Source of the DNA: Neobacillus sp. CF12
GTDB lineage: Bacteria > Bacillota > Bacilli > Bacillales > Cytobacillaceae
Direction of reading: 5' to 3'
NCBI RefSeq assembly: GCF_030348765.1
Contig: NZ_JAUCEU010000007.1
Location: forward strand, 4,685,501-4,749,500
DNA: 64,000 nt
Each line of letters begins with the position of its first letter. Within the stretch, counting starts at the first letter, position 1. Shown here piece by piece: positions 49,248 through 60,552 of this stretch. The notes below the pieces were generated by a model, which saw only the letters and a program-made list of their open reading frames with translations, was not told the DNA's origin and made no database searches. A program made the translations under genes and the position numbers.

Positions 49248-49966
49248 CACTTACCATTTATCCAGCGATTGATATGCGCGGCGGGAATTGCGTACGCCTT
49301 CTCCAAGGGGATTATGATAAAGAAACGATTTATGGTGATTCACCTTTTGATATGGCAAAGCGGTTTGCTTCAGATGGCGCAGAATGGATCCATATGGTTG
49401 ACCTCGACGGAGCAAAAGATGGCCATCGGGTTAATGACTCCTTTGTGATTGAAACAGCCAGACAGTTGAATGTAAAAGTGCAAATTGGCGGGGGGATTCG
49501 ATCTGAAGAGGATATCCTTCATTACTTAGAAAAAGGAATTACCCGCGTCATTATTGGAAGCATCGCTGTTTCAAATCCTGAGTTTGCTATAGAGATGATT
49601 CAGAAATATGGAAAGCAAATTGTTGTAGGGATTGATGCGAAAAATGGCTATGTGGCTACCCATGGCTGGCTTACTACTTCAGAAGTTAAGGCAGTAGAAC
49701 TGAGTAAACGCTTTGCAGACGCTGGTGCCGAGACGTTTATTTTTACCGATATTGCTACGGATGGAACCTTATCTGGTCCTAATATTGCTGCAGTCTGCGA
49801 AATGGCTGAAGTGACAGGGAAAACAGTCATAGCCTCTGGGGGGGTTAGCAGTTTAGCAGATTTGCGCGCTCTACATACAGAAGGGGTAAAAGGAGCAATC
49901 GTCGGGAAAGCCCTTTATGAGAACCGCTTCACATTGAAGGAAGCACTGGATGAGGTGAGAAAATGA
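49244..49966 (+). CDS. hisA: ProFAR isomerase
   Basis: 240-residue TIM barrel. Catalytic Asp in [14 protein letters not shown] and the second acid in [13 protein letters not shown]; phosphate sites GGGIRS and ASGGVSS. Overlaps hisH by 4 nt. Confidence 0.96.
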   Translation: MTLTIYPAIDMRGGNCVRLLQGDYDKETIYGDSPFDMAKRFASDGAEWIHMVDLDGAKDGHRVNDSFVIETARQLNVKVQIGGGIRSEEDILHYLEKGITRVIIGSIAVSNPEFAIEMIQKYGKQIVVGIDAKNGYVATHGWLTTSEVKAVELSKRFADAGAETFIFTDIATDGTLSGPNIAAVCEMAEVTGKTVIASGGVSSLADLRALHTEGVKGAIVGKALYENRFTLKEALDEVRK

Positions 49967-50724
49967 CGCTGACAAAACGAATCATCCCTTGTCTTGATGT
50001 TAAAGAAGGAAGAGTGGTTAAAGGAATTCAATTTGTACAACTTCGAGATGCAGGAGACCCGGTTGAATTGGCTCGATTTTATGATGAGCAAGGAGCGGAT
50101 GAACTCGTCTTCCTTGATATTTCAGCTTCCGTTGAAGGACGAAAAACGATGGTTGAGGTGGTAAAGGCAGTTGCTTCTGAACTGGCGATTCCATTTACAG
50201 TAGGTGGCGGGATTAATTCTTTGGAGGATATGAAACGAATCTTGCGTGCTGGCGCTGACAAGGTTTCCTTAAATACAGCAGCGGTTTTGAATCCCGAACT
50301 GATCTCTGAAGGAGCAGGCTACTTTGGAACACAGTGCATTGTGGTTGCGATCGATGCGAAGTATGATGAAGAAATCGGTACATGGCGTGTTTACACACAC
50401 GGCGGCCGGACATCAACGGAACGGAAAGTGATTGAATGGGCAAAAGAAGCAGCACAATTAGGTGCTGGTGAAATTTTGCTAACGAGTATGGATAGTGATG
50501 GAGAGAAAAATGGCTTTGACCTTGAGTTGACAAAAGCAGTTAGTGAGGCTGTAAGTATTCCGGTCATTGCTTCAGGCGGTGCTGGGAACGCTCGTCATTT
50601 TGAAGAGGCATTTGTAAATGGGAAAGCCGATGCAGCCCTTGCGGCTTCCATTTTTCATTATAAAGAAACATCCGTTCATGAAGTGAAGGGATATTTGCAA
50701 GAGAAGGGAGTGACTGTTCGATGA
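49963..50724 (+). CDS. hisF: Imidazole glycerol phosphate synthase, cyclase subunit
   Basis: 253-residue TIM barrel homologous to HisA. Catalytic Asp residues in [15 protein letters not shown] and [14 protein letters not shown] and ASGGAGN bind the phosphates. Overlaps hisA and hisI by 4 nt each. Confidence 0.97.
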   Translation: MTLTKRIIPCLDVKEGRVVKGIQFVQLRDAGDPVELARFYDEQGADELVFLDISASVEGRKTMVEVVKAVASELAIPFTVGGGINSLEDMKRILRAGADKVSLNTAAVLNPELISEGAGYFGTQCIVVAIDAKYDEEIGTWRVYTHGGRTSTERKVIEWAKEAAQLGAGEILLTSMDSDGEKNGFDLELTKAVSEAVSIPVIASGGAGNARHFEEAFVNGKADAALAASIFHYKETSVHEVKGYLQEKGVTVR

Positions 50725-51338
50725 ATATTCGCTTTGATGAGAAAGGGCTTGTACCTGCAATCGTACAGGATGCGGAAACAAAAGAGGTATTAACATTAGC
50801 CTATATGAATCAGGAATCACTGACAAAAACGTTAGAAACCGGGGAAACATGGTTTTTCAGCCGCTCTCGACAGGAGTTGTGGCATAAAGGCGCCACAAGC
50901 GGAAACACTCAGTCTGTTGTGAGCGTGAAATATGACTGTGATCAGGATGCAGTCCTTGTCCTCGTTCAGCCGAAGGGGCCAGCCTGTCATACAGGAGCCG
51001 TCAGCTGTTTCTCAGAAGGTGTTGTTACTGAAAGGGCGACCTCTAACCTTGGGGATTATCAGATTTTGCAAACATTAGAGCAGTTAATCATTGAGCGTGA
51101 AAAAGAGCGTCCAGAAGGGGCGTATACAACATACCTATTTGAAAAAGGCGTCGATAAAATCTTGAAAAAAGTCGGAGAAGAAGCCTCCGAAGTCATCATC
51201 GCCGCCAAAAACCGTGACACAGAAGAACTAAAATGGGAAGCCGCCGACCTCCTCTACCACCTGCAAGTACTACTAGTCGAACAGGGCCTGCCATTTACAG
51301 AGGTATTGAAAACCTTAGAAGAAAGACATAAACGATAA
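50721..51338 (+). CDS. hisI: Bifunctional PR-AMP cyclohydrolase / PR-ATP pyrophosphatase
   Basis: 205 residues: N-terminal HisI domain ([35 protein letters not shown] zinc ligands) and C-terminal HisE domain (from about 115, [18 protein letters not shown]). It performs steps 2 and 3 of the pathway. It is the last gene of the his operon, so no hisC or hisJ is present here; they must lie elsewhere. Confidence 0.96.
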   Translation: MNIRFDEKGLVPAIVQDAETKEVLTLAYMNQESLTKTLETGETWFFSRSRQELWHKGATSGNTQSVVSVKYDCDQDAVLVLVQPKGPACHTGAVSCFSEGVVTERATSNLGDYQILQTLEQLIIEREKERPEGAYTTYLFEKGVDKILKKVGEEASEVIIAAKNRDTEELKWEAADLLYHLQVLLVEQGLPFTEVLKTLEERHKR

Positions 51339-51358
51339 TACGGTGCCTGTCACCAAAT

Positions 51359-51394
51359 ATACAAAAAACGCTGTTTATGCAGCGTTTTTTGTAT
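51359..51394 (+). terminator. his operon terminator
   Basis: ATACAAAAAACGCTG / CAGCGTTTTTTGTAT, 15-bp perfect stem with 6-nt loop; symmetrical, so it could work in both directions. Confidence 0.85.
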
Positions 51395-51500
51395 ATTTGG
51401 AGATTCTTCCAATATGCCCCAAACAATTCAATCCCTTCTCGTACGGGCTCCCGTTGTGGTATACTACATAAGTTAGTTTATTGTATAGATGGAGGTCTCC

Positions 51501-52994
51501 ATGGTTAAAGACGCGAAGGCAAGAATTCAAAAGGGAAAGATCCTGTCATTTGTCCCGAATGGGGAGTATTATTTCACGAAGGGTATTAAGGCATACCATC
51601 GCCGTGATTTTAAAAAAGCTAAAAAATATCTTCAACGGGCGATGCAGCTGGAGCCGGGTGAACCGATGATAACCTGTCAGCTTGCCATAGTGTCAACTGA
51701 ACTTGGCGAGTTTGAAAATTCTAATCGACTCTTGCATTTAATCCTTGAAGATCTTGATGAAGAGATGGCTGAATGTCATTACTTTTTAGCAAATAATTAT
51801 GCTCATATGGGTTTCTTTAAAGATGCATATCATCATGCTAATATGTATTTGGAAATGGACCCAAATGGTGATTTTAATGAAGATACAGAAGATCTTCTTG
51901 AGCTTCTTTCGTTCGAGGCGGAGGGGTTAGAAGATGAACTTTATGAACAGGATGACTTGATTATAAAACAAGAACAGGCACGTGATTTACTGGAATCAGG
52001 ATATTTTCCAAAAGCCATAGAACTATTAAAGGATGTTGTGGAAGCCTACCCAGAATATTGGTCTGCTTATAACAACTTAGCGCTTGCATATTTTTATTTA
52101 GGTAAAGCTAAAAAAGCTGAATCCATTCTGGATGATGTATTAGAACGAAATCCTGGAAACCTACATGCATTATGCAATCGCCTTGTTTTTGCTTATTACC
52201 AAGGAAAAACGAAAGCTGTTGCACGATTAATAGATTCCTTAAGGAAAATTCAACCGATGCTCATTGACCATCAGTTTAAGCTGGGAGCAACCTTTGCATT
52301 AATTGGTGAATATGAGTCTGCATACTTTTGGCTGAAAAAGCTATATAAGAACGGTTTTCAAGGTGACGGTCCATTCTATTATTGGCTTTCCTACTCAGCT
52401 TATAATACAAACCACGAGAACTTTGCAAGAAATATTTGGAAAGTAGTCCTTGAGCATAACCCTGATAAAGAAGGCTATGAACCTTGGAATGTGGAAAAAC
52501 CAATTGCGAATGGATTTGAAGATCACTCCGGTTCTATTTTTCAAAAACTAGAAAGTGATTATATTGAAGAACGTTTATTTGCGATATTCTTGGCTTCCGT
52601 TTCTGGAAAGACAGAAGAAATTTTCACTTCTAAGCGTTTTTATCAAAATCAGAAGCTTACCTCATTGGAAAAGAATTATGTTTCATTAGTAAAGTCAGGA
52701 ACGCTGTCATCGATAAAAGATGCTCAGGAAATTGCTGAGGTTCTGTATGAAAAACATCAGCCAATCGGAACGATTGAATCAGGATTATATTTAATGTGGT
52801 TTTCTGTGTATGTAGAAATTTCTAAAACACAGACTAACTTAACTAATAAACGTGCTTGGGCTGGAGCGATGGAATATGTCTGGTACAAGTCAAGCAATGA
52901 AAAGGTATCACAGCAAGAAATTGCCAAGCGCTATGATATCTCACCAGCAACCATTGGGAAATATGTAAAGTTAGTGACCAAACACTTAAATTGA
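51501..52994 (+). CDS. yvcD: TPR protein YvcD
   Basis: 497 residues with multiple TPR units (for example GIKAYHRRDFKKAKKYLQRAMQLEPG and AYNNLALAYFYLGKAKKAESIL) and a C-terminal helix-turn-helix-like segment (SQQEIAKRYDISPATIGKYVKLV). Matches B. subtilis yvcD by position before trxB. ATG 51501 lies 4 nt after GGAGGT; the in-frame ATG 12 nt earlier includes this site and is less likely. A DNA- or protein-binding role is possible but unproven. Confidence 0.8.
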   Translation: MVKDAKARIQKGKILSFVPNGEYYFTKGIKAYHRRDFKKAKKYLQRAMQLEPGEPMITCQLAIVSTELGEFENSNRLLHLILEDLDEEMAECHYFLANNYAHMGFFKDAYHHANMYLEMDPNGDFNEDTEDLLELLSFEAEGLEDELYEQDDLIIKQEQARDLLESGYFPKAIELLKDVVEAYPEYWSAYNNLALAYFYLGKAKKAESILDDVLERNPGNLHALCNRLVFAYYQGKTKAVARLIDSLRKIQPMLIDHQFKLGATFALIGEYESAYFWLKKLYKNGFQGDGPFYYWLSYSAYNTNHENFARNIWKVVLEHNPDKEGYEPWNVEKPIANGFEDHSGSIFQKLESDYIEERLFAIFLASVSGKTEEIFTSKRFYQNQKLTSLEKNYVSLVKSGTLSSIKDAQEIAEVLYEKHQPIGTIESGLYLMWFSVYVEISKTQTNLTNKRAWAGAMEYVWYKSSNEKVSQQEIAKRYDISPATIGKYVKLVTKHLN

Positions 52995-53025
52995 GCAGAT
53001 TTTTGGACTATACGTCGATTGTTTT

Positions 53026-53067
53026 ATACGATTAAGTAGGGAATACTATACTTAATCGTATTTTTTT
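53026..53067 (+). terminator. yvcD terminator
   Basis: ATACGATTAAGTA / TACTTAATCGTAT, 13-bp perfect stem, 10-nt loop and seven T. Confidence 0.9.
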
Positions 53068-53082
53068 ATATATAAGGAGTGA

Positions 53083-54042
<960 letters not shown>

Positions 54043-54154
54043 ATTTACAAATTATTCATAAACGTAATCCTGTTTTAATTCTGTTGTAACAATGGTGAAA
54101 TATTAATAAGGTATGATGTAAATAAGAATTGACCCCCTTTAAAATATTCACTTT

Positions 54155-54187
54155 GAGCGCAGGCTACTTAGCCTGTGCTATTTTTTT
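54155..54187 (+). terminator. trxB terminator
   Basis: AGCGCAGGCT / AGCCTGTGCT with one G-U, 5-nt loop and seven T. Confidence 0.8.
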
Positions 54188-54313
54188 ACATATTTTTAAC
54201 AGATATAAGAAACCTGATTTCATTGTGACGCCTTCCTAAAAGGAGTATAATAAAAAGAATAAATATACGCTATCGTACTATTACTTAGTTTGTTATATAA
54301 AGGGTGTTGTTGT

Positions 54314-54772
54314 GTGCAGCGTGTCACCAATTGTGTATTAATTAGAGATAATCAAGTTTTGATGTTGAAAAAGCCGCGCCGTGGCTGGTGGGTAGCACCT
54401 GGCGGTAAAATGGAACCGGGTGAATCTGTTCGCGATTCCTGTATCCGTGAATACCGTGAAGAAACAGGAATCTACTTAAAAAACCCACAAATAAAGGGTA
54501 TTTTTACGTTTATAATGAAAGAAAATGACCAAGTGTTATCTGAATGGATGATGTTTACCTTTTTTGCAAATGATTCTGATGGAATGAGGTTTGATGAATC
54601 AGATGAAGGTAAACTTGAATGGCAGCAGCTAGATCAACTAAAAAACCTGCCTATGGCGGCGGGAGACTATCATATTATCGATTACATGATTCATGGAAAT
54701 GGGATTATTTACGGTACTTTTACTTATACCAAAGATTTTCAACTAATCAGTTATCGATTAGATCCAAGTTAA
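54314..54772 (+). CDS. yvcI: NUDIX hydrolase YvcI
   Basis: 152 residues with the NUDIX box GGKMEPGESVRDSCIREYREETGI. The C-terminus YGTFTYTKDFQLISYRLDP matches B. subtilis YvcI, a broad nucleoside-diphosphate-type hydrolase. GTG at 54314 (VQRVTNCVL) has AAAGGG 9 nt upstream and agrees with the homologue's QRVTNCV start. First gene of the yvcI-rapZ-yvcK-whiA-crh cluster. Confidence 0.88.
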   Translation: MQRVTNCVLIRDNQVLMLKKPRRGWWVAPGGKMEPGESVRDSCIREYREETGIYLKNPQIKGIFTFIMKENDQVLSEWMMFTFFANDSDGMRFDESDEGKLEWQQLDQLKNLPMAAGDYHIIDYMIHGNGIIYGTFTYTKDFQLISYRLDPS

Positions 54773-54794
54773 CTTGAATGAGGGGGAATATTGA

Positions 54795-55688
54795 ATGAGT
54801 ACCGGATCGACAAACGAAACGCAAATGGTCATCATAACGGGGATGTCAGGAGCCGGAAAAACGGTTGCTATCCAAAGTTTAGAGGATTTAGGCTTTTTCT
54901 GTGTAGATAATCTACCACCTACATTGCTTCCGAAATTCCTTGAACTTATGAAGGAATCTGGGAATAAAATGAATAAAGTGGCATTGGTAATGGATTTAAG
55001 GGGAAGAGAATTCTTTGATCATTTATTTAAAGCGCTTGATGAACTGGCCGAAACCTCATGGGTGAGCCCGCAAATCTTGTTCTTGGATGCAGATGACTCT
55101 ACTTTAGTCCGCAGATATAAGGAAACTAGAAGATTTCATCCGCTGGCACAATCTGGTTTGCCATTAGAAGGAATCAAATTGGAGCGGGAACTTCTTGATG
55201 AATTAAAGGGTAGAGCGCAACTTATTTACAACACTTCACAAATGAAGCCGCGTGAATTACGTGAAAAGATTATTACAGAGTTTACCACGAATAATCAATC
55301 AATTTTTACTGTCAATGTCATGTCATTTGGGTTTAAGCATGGAATTCCAATCGATGCCGATCTAGTTTTTGATGTTCGTTTCCTGCCAAATCCTCATTAT
55401 ATTGATCACATGAGACCGAAGACAGGATTAGATGAAGATGTTTCTAGCTACGTTTTAAAATGGAATGAAACGCATAAATTCTTAGAGAAGGTTACGGATT
55501 TGCTTAGCTTTATGCTTCCCCATTATAAGCGGGAAGGAAAAGCGCAGCTTGTCATTGCAATAGGTTGTACCGGCGGGCAGCACCGCTCCGTTACGCTCGC
55601 AGAATATCTGGCTAAATACTTTGAAACTGATTACAAAACACTTGTTTCACATCGTGACATTGAGAGGAGAAAGGATCAGACAACATGA
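54795..55688 (+). CDS. rapZ: RNase adapter RapZ / nucleotide-binding protein YvcJ
   Basis: 297 residues with Walker A GMSGAGKT near residue 18 and C-terminal [14 protein letters not shown]. Family members bind nucleotides and regulatory RNA or UDP-GlcNAc-pathway signals; in B. subtilis YvcJ affects competence. Start behind GAGGGGG; overlaps yvcK by 4 nt. Confidence 0.93.
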   Translation: MSTGSTNETQMVIITGMSGAGKTVAIQSLEDLGFFCVDNLPPTLLPKFLELMKESGNKMNKVALVMDLRGREFFDHLFKALDELAETSWVSPQILFLDADDSTLVRRYKETRRFHPLAQSGLPLEGIKLERELLDELKGRAQLIYNTSQMKPRELREKIITEFTTNNQSIFTVNVMSFGFKHGIPIDADLVFDVRFLPNPHYIDHMRPKTGLDEDVSSYVLKWNETHKFLEKVTDLLSFMLPHYKREGKAQLVIAIGCTGGQHRSVTLAEYLAKYFETDYKTLVSHRDIERRKDQTT

Positions 55689-56668
55689 GCGATTTAGGAC
55701 AGCCACGAATCGTCATCATTGGCGGGGGGACAGGATTGCCTGTTTTATTACGGGGATTAAAACAATATCCAGTTGATATTACTGCCATTGTGACGGTTGC
55801 CGATGATGGCGGCAGTTCAGGAAGGCTCCGTGATGACCTGCAAATTCCACCGCCTGGAGATATCCGAAATGTGTTAGCAGCGTTATCCGATGTTGAACCA
55901 CTTGTAGAAGAGATGTTTCAACATCGCTTTAAGACTTCCAATGAATTATCTGGACATTCACTCGGCAATTTAATCTTGGCTGCAATGACATCGATTACAG
56001 GGAATTTTGTTCATGCCATTCAAGAAATGAGCAAGGTCTTAAATGTCCGAGGAAAGGTTCTGCCAGCAGCTAACCAAAGTGTTGTGCTTCACGCTGAAAT
56101 GGAGGACGGGACAGTAGTATCTGGTGAATCAAAAATTCCTTATTCAGGGAAAAAAATTAAGAAGGTTTTCTTAACACCAAAGATGATTCGTCCACTCCCA
56201 GAATCGATTCAAGCAATTAGACAAGCGGATTTAATTATTATTGGACCTGGCAGTCTCTATACAAGTATTTTGCCTAATTTACTTGTTCCAAGATTAGGTG
56301 AAGAGGTATGTAAGTCACATGCTAAAAAGGTGTATATCTGCAATTTGATGACACAAGCTGGTGAAACACATGGATTCACAGCGAGTGATCATGTTAAAGC
56401 CATTTATGACCATATGGCATGTGCCTTTATGGATACCATCCTTGTTAATGACAAAGAAATCCCTGAAGATATTCAACTCCGCTACAACGAAGAACTGGCG
56501 AATCCTGTGAACTATGACCTAGACCGCATTTTTGAGCTTGGACTTGAAGTGGTTCATGCTGATATTGCTGTCCAGGAGAATGGCGCACTCAGACATGACC
56601 CAAAAAAGGTTGCCAAAATATTATATAATTTACTCGTAAGTGAAACCAAAAAGAGGTATGAAGCGTAA
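55685..56668 (+). CDS. yvcK: Gluconeogenesis factor YvcK
   Basis: 327 residues of the CofD-like/YvcK family: [26 protein letters not shown] and [12 protein letters not shown] are present. In B. subtilis it binds UDP-sugars and is needed for growth on gluconeogenic carbon and for PBP1 placement. In the same operon as rapZ and whiA. Confidence 0.93.
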   Translation: MSDLGQPRIVIIGGGTGLPVLLRGLKQYPVDITAIVTVADDGGSSGRLRDDLQIPPPGDIRNVLAALSDVEPLVEEMFQHRFKTSNELSGHSLGNLILAAMTSITGNFVHAIQEMSKVLNVRGKVLPAANQSVVLHAEMEDGTVVSGESKIPYSGKKIKKVFLTPKMIRPLPESIQAIRQADLIIIGPGSLYTSILPNLLVPRLGEEVCKSHAKKVYICNLMTQAGETHGFTASDHVKAIYDHMACAFMDTILVNDKEIPEDIQLRYNEELANPVNYDLDRIFELGLEVVHADIAVQENGALRHDPKKVAKILYNLLVSETKKRYEA

Positions 56669-56710
56669 TAATAGTAGCCGGATTAAAAACCCGGATAAGG
56701 GGGTGAAGGG

Positions 56711-57661
56711 ATGTCTTTCGCTTCGGAAACGAAAAAAGAATTAACGAATTTGGAAATAAAGCCATGCTGCATACAAGCAGAACTTTCTGCGCTCATACGG
56801 ATGAATGGTTCTATGTCCTTTTCCAACCGTAAGTTAATTGTGGATATTCAGACTGAAAATGCAGCTATAGCCAGAAGGATTTATACGTTAATTAAAAAGA
56901 GCTATGATGTACCTGTTGAATTGCTTGTTCGAAAAAAAATGCGATTGAAAAAGAACAATGTTTACATTGTCCGATTATCGCAACGGGCTAAGGAAATACT
57001 TGAGGATATGAAAATCCTTGGTGAAGGATTTACCTTCATCCATGATATAGCCAGTGATCTTGTGAAAAAGAAATGTTGTAAACGTTCTTATTTACGTGGT
57101 GCTTTTCTTGCTGGGGGTTCTGTAAATAACCCGGAAACATCGTCCTATCATTTGGAAGTTGCTTCGCTTTATAAGGAACATAACGAATCCTTATGCGAAT
57201 TAATGAATAAATTTGGTCTTAATAGCAAGACTCTTGAACGCAAAAAAGGATATATTACTTACTTAAAAGAAGCAGAGAAAATTACCGAGTTTTTAAATAT
57301 CATTGGTGCCGTCAATGCACTTCTGCGCTTTGAAGATGTGCGAATTGTACGAGATATGAGGAATTCGGTCAATCGATTGGTTAATTGTGAAACTGCGAAC
57401 TTAAATAAGACCATCGGTGCTTCTATCCGCCAGGTTGAAAATATTCGTTATATAAACGAAACGGTTGGGTTGCATATATTACCTGAGAAGTTAAGAGAAA
57501 TTGCTGAACTCCGTCTCCATTATACGGATGTAACCCTAAAAGAATTAGGGGAGATGGTTACTGGAGGCACGATTAGTAAATCAGGAATTAATCATCGGTT
57601 AAGGAAGATAGATGAAATCGCCGACAAATTACGTGTAGGTGAATTAGCTCCAAGAAAATAG
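56711..57661 (+). CDS. whiA: WhiA-family DNA-binding protein
   Basis: 316 residues: an N-terminal LAGLIDADG-like fold ([18 protein letters not shown]) and a C-terminal helix-turn-helix ([26 protein letters not shown]). In B. subtilis WhiA affects division and chromosome segregation. Start behind GGGGGTGAAGGG. Confidence 0.95.
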   Translation: MSFASETKKELTNLEIKPCCIQAELSALIRMNGSMSFSNRKLIVDIQTENAAIARRIYTLIKKSYDVPVELLVRKKMRLKKNNVYIVRLSQRAKEILEDMKILGEGFTFIHDIASDLVKKKCCKRSYLRGAFLAGGSVNNPETSSYHLEVASLYKEHNESLCELMNKFGLNSKTLERKKGYITYLKEAEKITEFLNIIGAVNALLRFEDVRIVRDMRNSVNRLVNCETANLNKTIGASIRQVENIRYINETVGLHILPEKLREIAELRLHYTDVTLKELGEMVTGGTISKSGINHRLRKIDEIADKLRVGELAPRK

Positions 57662-57687
57662 AGGATAAACATAAGGAGGATTTTGTA

Positions 57688-57945
57688 ATGGTAGAGAAAC
57701 AAGTAGAAGTTAAATTGAAAACGGGTCTTCAAGCACGACCTGCAGCATTATTTGTTCAGGAGGCTAACCGTTTTTCTTCTGATATTTTTTTAGAGAAAGA
57801 TGGTAAGAAAGTTAATGCGAAAAGTATTATGGGTCTTATGAGTTTAGCAGTCGGTTCAGGTGTGGTTGTTAATATTGTTGCTGACGGCGATGATGAAGAA
57901 AAAGCGGTTGTAGCACTATCTAATTTTGTTCAAAATGAAAATTAA
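57688..57945 (+). CDS. crh: Catabolite repression HPr-like protein Crh
   Basis: 85 residues, an HPr paralogue. Position 15 is Gln (GLQARPAAL), so it cannot be phosphorylated by PTS Enzyme I, while Ser46 (NAKSIMGLM), the HPrK target, is kept. P-Ser-Crh is a CcpA corepressor. This protein is characteristic of Bacillaceae. Behind AAGGAGG. Confidence 0.96.
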   Translation: MVEKQVEVKLKTGLQARPAALFVQEANRFSSDIFLEKDGKKVNAKSIMGLMSLAVGSGVVVNIVADGDDEEKAVVALSNFVQNEN

Positions 57946-57986
57946 TCAAAAAGAGTTTGGCCGGAAATTGGCCAAACTCTTTTTTG
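57946..57986 (+). terminator. crh terminator
   Basis: AAAAAGAGTTTGGCC / GGCCAAACTCTTTTT, 15-bp perfect stem. A near-copy serves clpP at 58301. Confidence 0.9.
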
Positions 57987-57992
57987 AGTGTA

Positions 57993-58298
57993 GGCTGTGT
58001 TCAAATGGTATTCTGTTGATTTGCGCTCCACTAAGGAAAGCTTCTTTGAATAATTACCCCAGTGACAGGCTGTTTTTGCCTGTCACGAGGTGCTTCGCTT
58101 TCCGCAGGAGGTCCGGGGAGCCTCCTCGGCACTAAAGTGCCTGCGGGGTCTCCCCTGCCCCTTACTCCTGCAGGACATTGAATTACATCCGCGATTCCGC
58201 CCACGCACGAAGAAAATGCGATAGCATTTTCGAGGAGTCTTCGCACCTTCCGCTCCAATCAACAGAGTGCCAAAATCAATTATTGCCTTAACACAGCC
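57993..58298. repeat. GC-rich palindromic element, copy D, with nested insertions
   Basis: Outer 9-bp ends GGCTGTGTT (57993-58001) and AACACAGCC (58290-58298) enclose the TGTTGATT...AATCAACA core (58014-58264). Relative to copies A and C it carries two extra segments: about 58030-58088, containing the 9-bp hairpin GTGACAGGC/GCCTGTCAC, and about 58175-58232, containing AAAATGC/GCATTTT. No gene is present. Confidence 0.8.
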
Positions 58299-58300
58299 GT

Positions 58301-58341
58301 TAAAAAAGAGTTTGACCAAAAATTTGGCCAAACTCTTTTTC
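58301..58341 (-). terminator. clpP terminator
   Basis: AAAAAAGAGTTTGACC / GGCCAAACTCTTTTT with one G-U; on the minus strand it ends in a T run just past the clpP stop codon. Confidence 0.85.
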
Positions 58342-58344
58342 CTT

Positions 58345-58950
58345 TTATTTATCTTTCTTTTCTTCTGCAAGGCTTCTTGTGATGATATGATCTACTAGAC
58401 CGTATTCTTTTGCTCTTTCTGCTGTCATGAAGTTATCGCGGTCGGTGTCTTTTTGGATTACTTCTAAAGGCTGACCAGTGCGCTCTGATAAGATTCCATT
58501 CAATTTTTCACGAAGGAATAGAATACGCTTTGCTGCAATTTCAATTTCAGTTGCTTGACCTTGTGCTCCGCCTAGTGGCTGGTGAATCATTACTTCGGCA
58601 TTTGGTAAAGCATAACGCTTACCTTTTGTACCAGCAGCAAGTAAGAATGCACCCATTGATGCAGCCATACCAATACAGATTGTTTGTACATCTGGCTTAA
58701 TGAACTGCATAGTATCATAGATGGCCATACCAGCTGTGATACTACCGCCTGGGCTGTTGATATAAATGGATATATCCTTTTCAGGATTTTCAGCTTCTAG
58801 GAATAGTAATTGTGCAACAATGCTGTTAGCTACATGATCATCAATACCACTGCCAAGCATAATAATTCGGTCTTTTAACAAACGAGAATAGATATCGTAA
58901 GCTCTCTCTCCACGGTTTGTTTGTTCAATAACTGTAGGAATCAAATTCAT
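58345..58950 (-). CDS. clpP: ATP-dependent Clp protease proteolytic subunit
   Basis: 201 residues. The catalytic triad is visible: Ser in [11 protein letters not shown], His in MIHQPLGG and Asp in DTDRDNFM. ClpP forms the tetradecameric chamber used with ClpX, ClpC and ClpE. The start [10 protein letters not shown] follows AAAGGAGG; a longer frame extends upstream through the promoter and is not used. Confidence 0.97.
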   Translation of the reverse strand: MNLIPTVIEQTNRGERAYDIYSRLLKDRIIMLGSGIDDHVANSIVAQLLFLEAENPEKDISIYINSPGGSITAGMAIYDTMQFIKPDVQTICIGMAASMGAFLLAAGTKGKRYALPNAEVMIHQPLGGAQGQATEIEIAAKRILFLREKLNGILSERTGQPLEVIQKDTDRDNFMTAERAKEYGLVDHIITRSLAEEKKDK

Positions 58951-58986
58951 TTTTCTTCCTCCTTTAAGTGTGAAAGATTGGTAATA

Positions 58987-59026
58987 TGTATAGTTAATGA
59001 TACACTGATGGTCAATTAAGGTCAAA
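58987..59026 (-). promoter_or_regulatory. clpP promoter with CtsR operator
   Basis: The heptad direct repeat GGTCAAT-TAA-GGTCAAA (59010-59026) matches the CtsR consensus. On the minus strand its part TTGACC (59010-59015) is the -35 of a promoter whose -10 TATACA (58987-58992) is 17 bp away. CtsR binding would occlude the promoter until heat stress. Confidence 0.88.
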
Positions 59027-59102
59027 CAATTCGCTTTATATTTGTTCGACAACTTTCCCTCTTACAGCATAACCAATCACAGTCTTTTTAAACTATACAC
59101 AC

Positions 59103-59131
59103 TTGCAAAGTTTCACAAATTGGCATATAAT
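59103..59131 (+). promoter_or_regulatory. tRNA-Arg promoter
   Basis: TTGCAA and TATAAT are exactly 17 bp apart, 18 nt before the tRNA. Confidence 0.75.
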
Positions 59132-59149
59132 ATGTAAGTCGTCAATTTA

Positions 59150-59221
59150 GCGCTCGTGGTGCAACGGATAGCACGTAAGATTCCGGTTCTTAAAATGGGG
59201 GTTCGATTCCCTCCGAGCGCG
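59150..59221 (+). tRNA. tRNA-Arg (anticodon CCG)
   Basis: A full cloverleaf is visible: acceptor GCGCTCG / CGAGCGC, D stem GTGC/GCAC, anticodon stem TAAGA/TCTTA with loop TTCCGGT (anticodon CCG, reading CGG), T arm GGGGG-TTCGATT-CCCTC, discriminator G. No CCA is encoded. A single-copy tRNA of this type beside clpP matches B. subtilis trnQ-Arg. Confidence 0.95.
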
Positions 59222-59243
59222 TCATAGAACGTTGAGTTTACGG

Positions 59244-59284
59244 TGCCTCTACCGCTTTTTTCCGAAGCGTAGGGGCTCTTTTTT
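59244..59284 (+). terminator. tRNA-Arg terminator
   Basis: GCCTCTACCGCTT / AAGCGTAGGGGC imperfect stem with a T run. Confidence 0.75.
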
Positions 59285-59369
59285 GTGGGTACAGTTCGTT
59301 CATAAATACCACGCAGAGTACCACGAAGTACAAAGTCGCACCCTCGCAAATATGAGGAGGGTACATCGC

Positions 59370-60341
59370 ATGAAACGCAGAACATCAGTCAACAACGTCA
59401 ATACGCAAAAAGTATTAGAAACAATTACCGCTGAGCCGCAGCAGGCTTCCAGTTATCGGATTGCTGTTACGGAATTTTTAAAGCATTGCAGAATCAAAGG
59501 GCTCGCGCCTGATACCGTTAAATTTTATCATAAGGAACTAAAGCAGACCGGTCGAGGATTCGCTGAGATTACGGCACCTCTGGCAGACTTGCGGAAGTTT
59601 AAAACAAGCCACGTCGAGGACTTTATCGAGTATCAGCAAGAACTAGGACGCGCTGTTAATACGATCAATGCACGTCTACGTGCAGGCCGAACGTTCTTTA
59701 ACTTTTGTCTGCGTAAAGGGTACGTCGATAAAAATCCGTATGATGGCGTTCAGCAGCTACGCAAACGGCACGAAGTAGGGGCAACGTATTCCAAGCGTCA
59801 GTTAAAAAAGTTACTCGATGCGCCTGATGTTACGACATTCATCGGCCTACGTGACCTGGCGATTATGCTGACGTTTGCTCATACCGGTATTAGATTAACG
59901 GAGCTCATTTCCTTACGCATCCAGGACGTCAGTTTTGACGGTAAAGGTGCGATTAATGTACAACGTGCTAAGAATCGTTATGCGCGTCGTATACCGCTAA
60001 CAGGACGCTTAAAGACTGTGTTAGGTGCGTATATAGAGGAACGCGGTGTTCTAAATACTGACGCGCTATTTATTAACGTAGAAAATCAGCCTATCGGTCC
60101 GCGAGCCATACAAGACAGGATGAAGATATACGGTGAGCAGACTGGTGTAATCGACGAGGTAAAAGTTAATCCGCACGCATTCAGGCGGACATTCTGCCGA
60201 TTAAAGGTCGAGGCTGGTACGAATATATTTGTATTGCAGCGTTTAAGCGGACATCAATCGCTAGAAATTCTGCGGAGATATGTTGAGATATACGGAAGAG
60301 ATTTAGAGGAAGCGATAGAAAAAGGATTAGATGGAGTATAA
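59370..60341 (+). CDS. Tyrosine recombinase / phage integrase
   Basis: 323 residues: an N-terminal SAM-like core-binding domain (about 25-120) and a C-terminal catalytic domain. Catalytic residues: Arg in HTGIRLTELISL, HxxR in HAFRRTFC, His in LSGHQSL and the Tyr nucleophile in LRRYVEIYG. The ATG behind GAGGAGGG is preferred; an open frame extends 138 nt upstream across the terminator. Rich in CpG and TACG, unlike the host genes. It would integrate the element at the adjacent tRNA gene. Confidence 0.92.
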   Translation: MKRRTSVNNVNTQKVLETITAEPQQASSYRIAVTEFLKHCRIKGLAPDTVKFYHKELKQTGRGFAEITAPLADLRKFKTSHVEDFIEYQQELGRAVNTINARLRAGRTFFNFCLRKGYVDKNPYDGVQQLRKRHEVGATYSKRQLKKLLDAPDVTTFIGLRDLAIMLTFAHTGIRLTELISLRIQDVSFDGKGAINVQRAKNRYARRIPLTGRLKTVLGAYIEERGVLNTDALFINVENQPIGPRAIQDRMKIYGEQTGVIDEVKVNPHAFRRTFCRLKVEAGTNIFVLQRLSGHQSLEILRRYVEIYGRDLEEAIEKGLDGV

Positions 60342-60352
60342 CGATACCATTG

Positions 60353-60381
60353 CGTCAGTCTAAACGGCTGGCGTTTTTTTT
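60353..60381 (+). terminator. Integrase terminator
   Basis: CGTCAG / CTGGCG (one G-U) with a 9-nt loop and eight T. Confidence 0.75.
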
Positions 60382-60552
60382 AATTCTGTTTTTAATAAAC
60401 CACAAGAAATTTGGGTGATGTGGATCAATTAGAAATATTTTGTAATAACCATAGATATTTCAAAGTTATCAGTCAATTAACCAATAAATAGTGTTATCCC
60501 TAATACCAACTTGTCCTTGTAAGCATATGATATAAAAAAGGAGTGATCTATA

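Noticed and set aside
58083..58370. Minus-strand frames over repeat copy D
   Set aside because: Same cause: the frame is not kept between copies and it runs into the clpP terminator.
59113..59385. Minus-strand frame across tRNA-Arg
   Set aside because: It overlaps the tRNA gene, its promoter and terminator and has no supporting signal.
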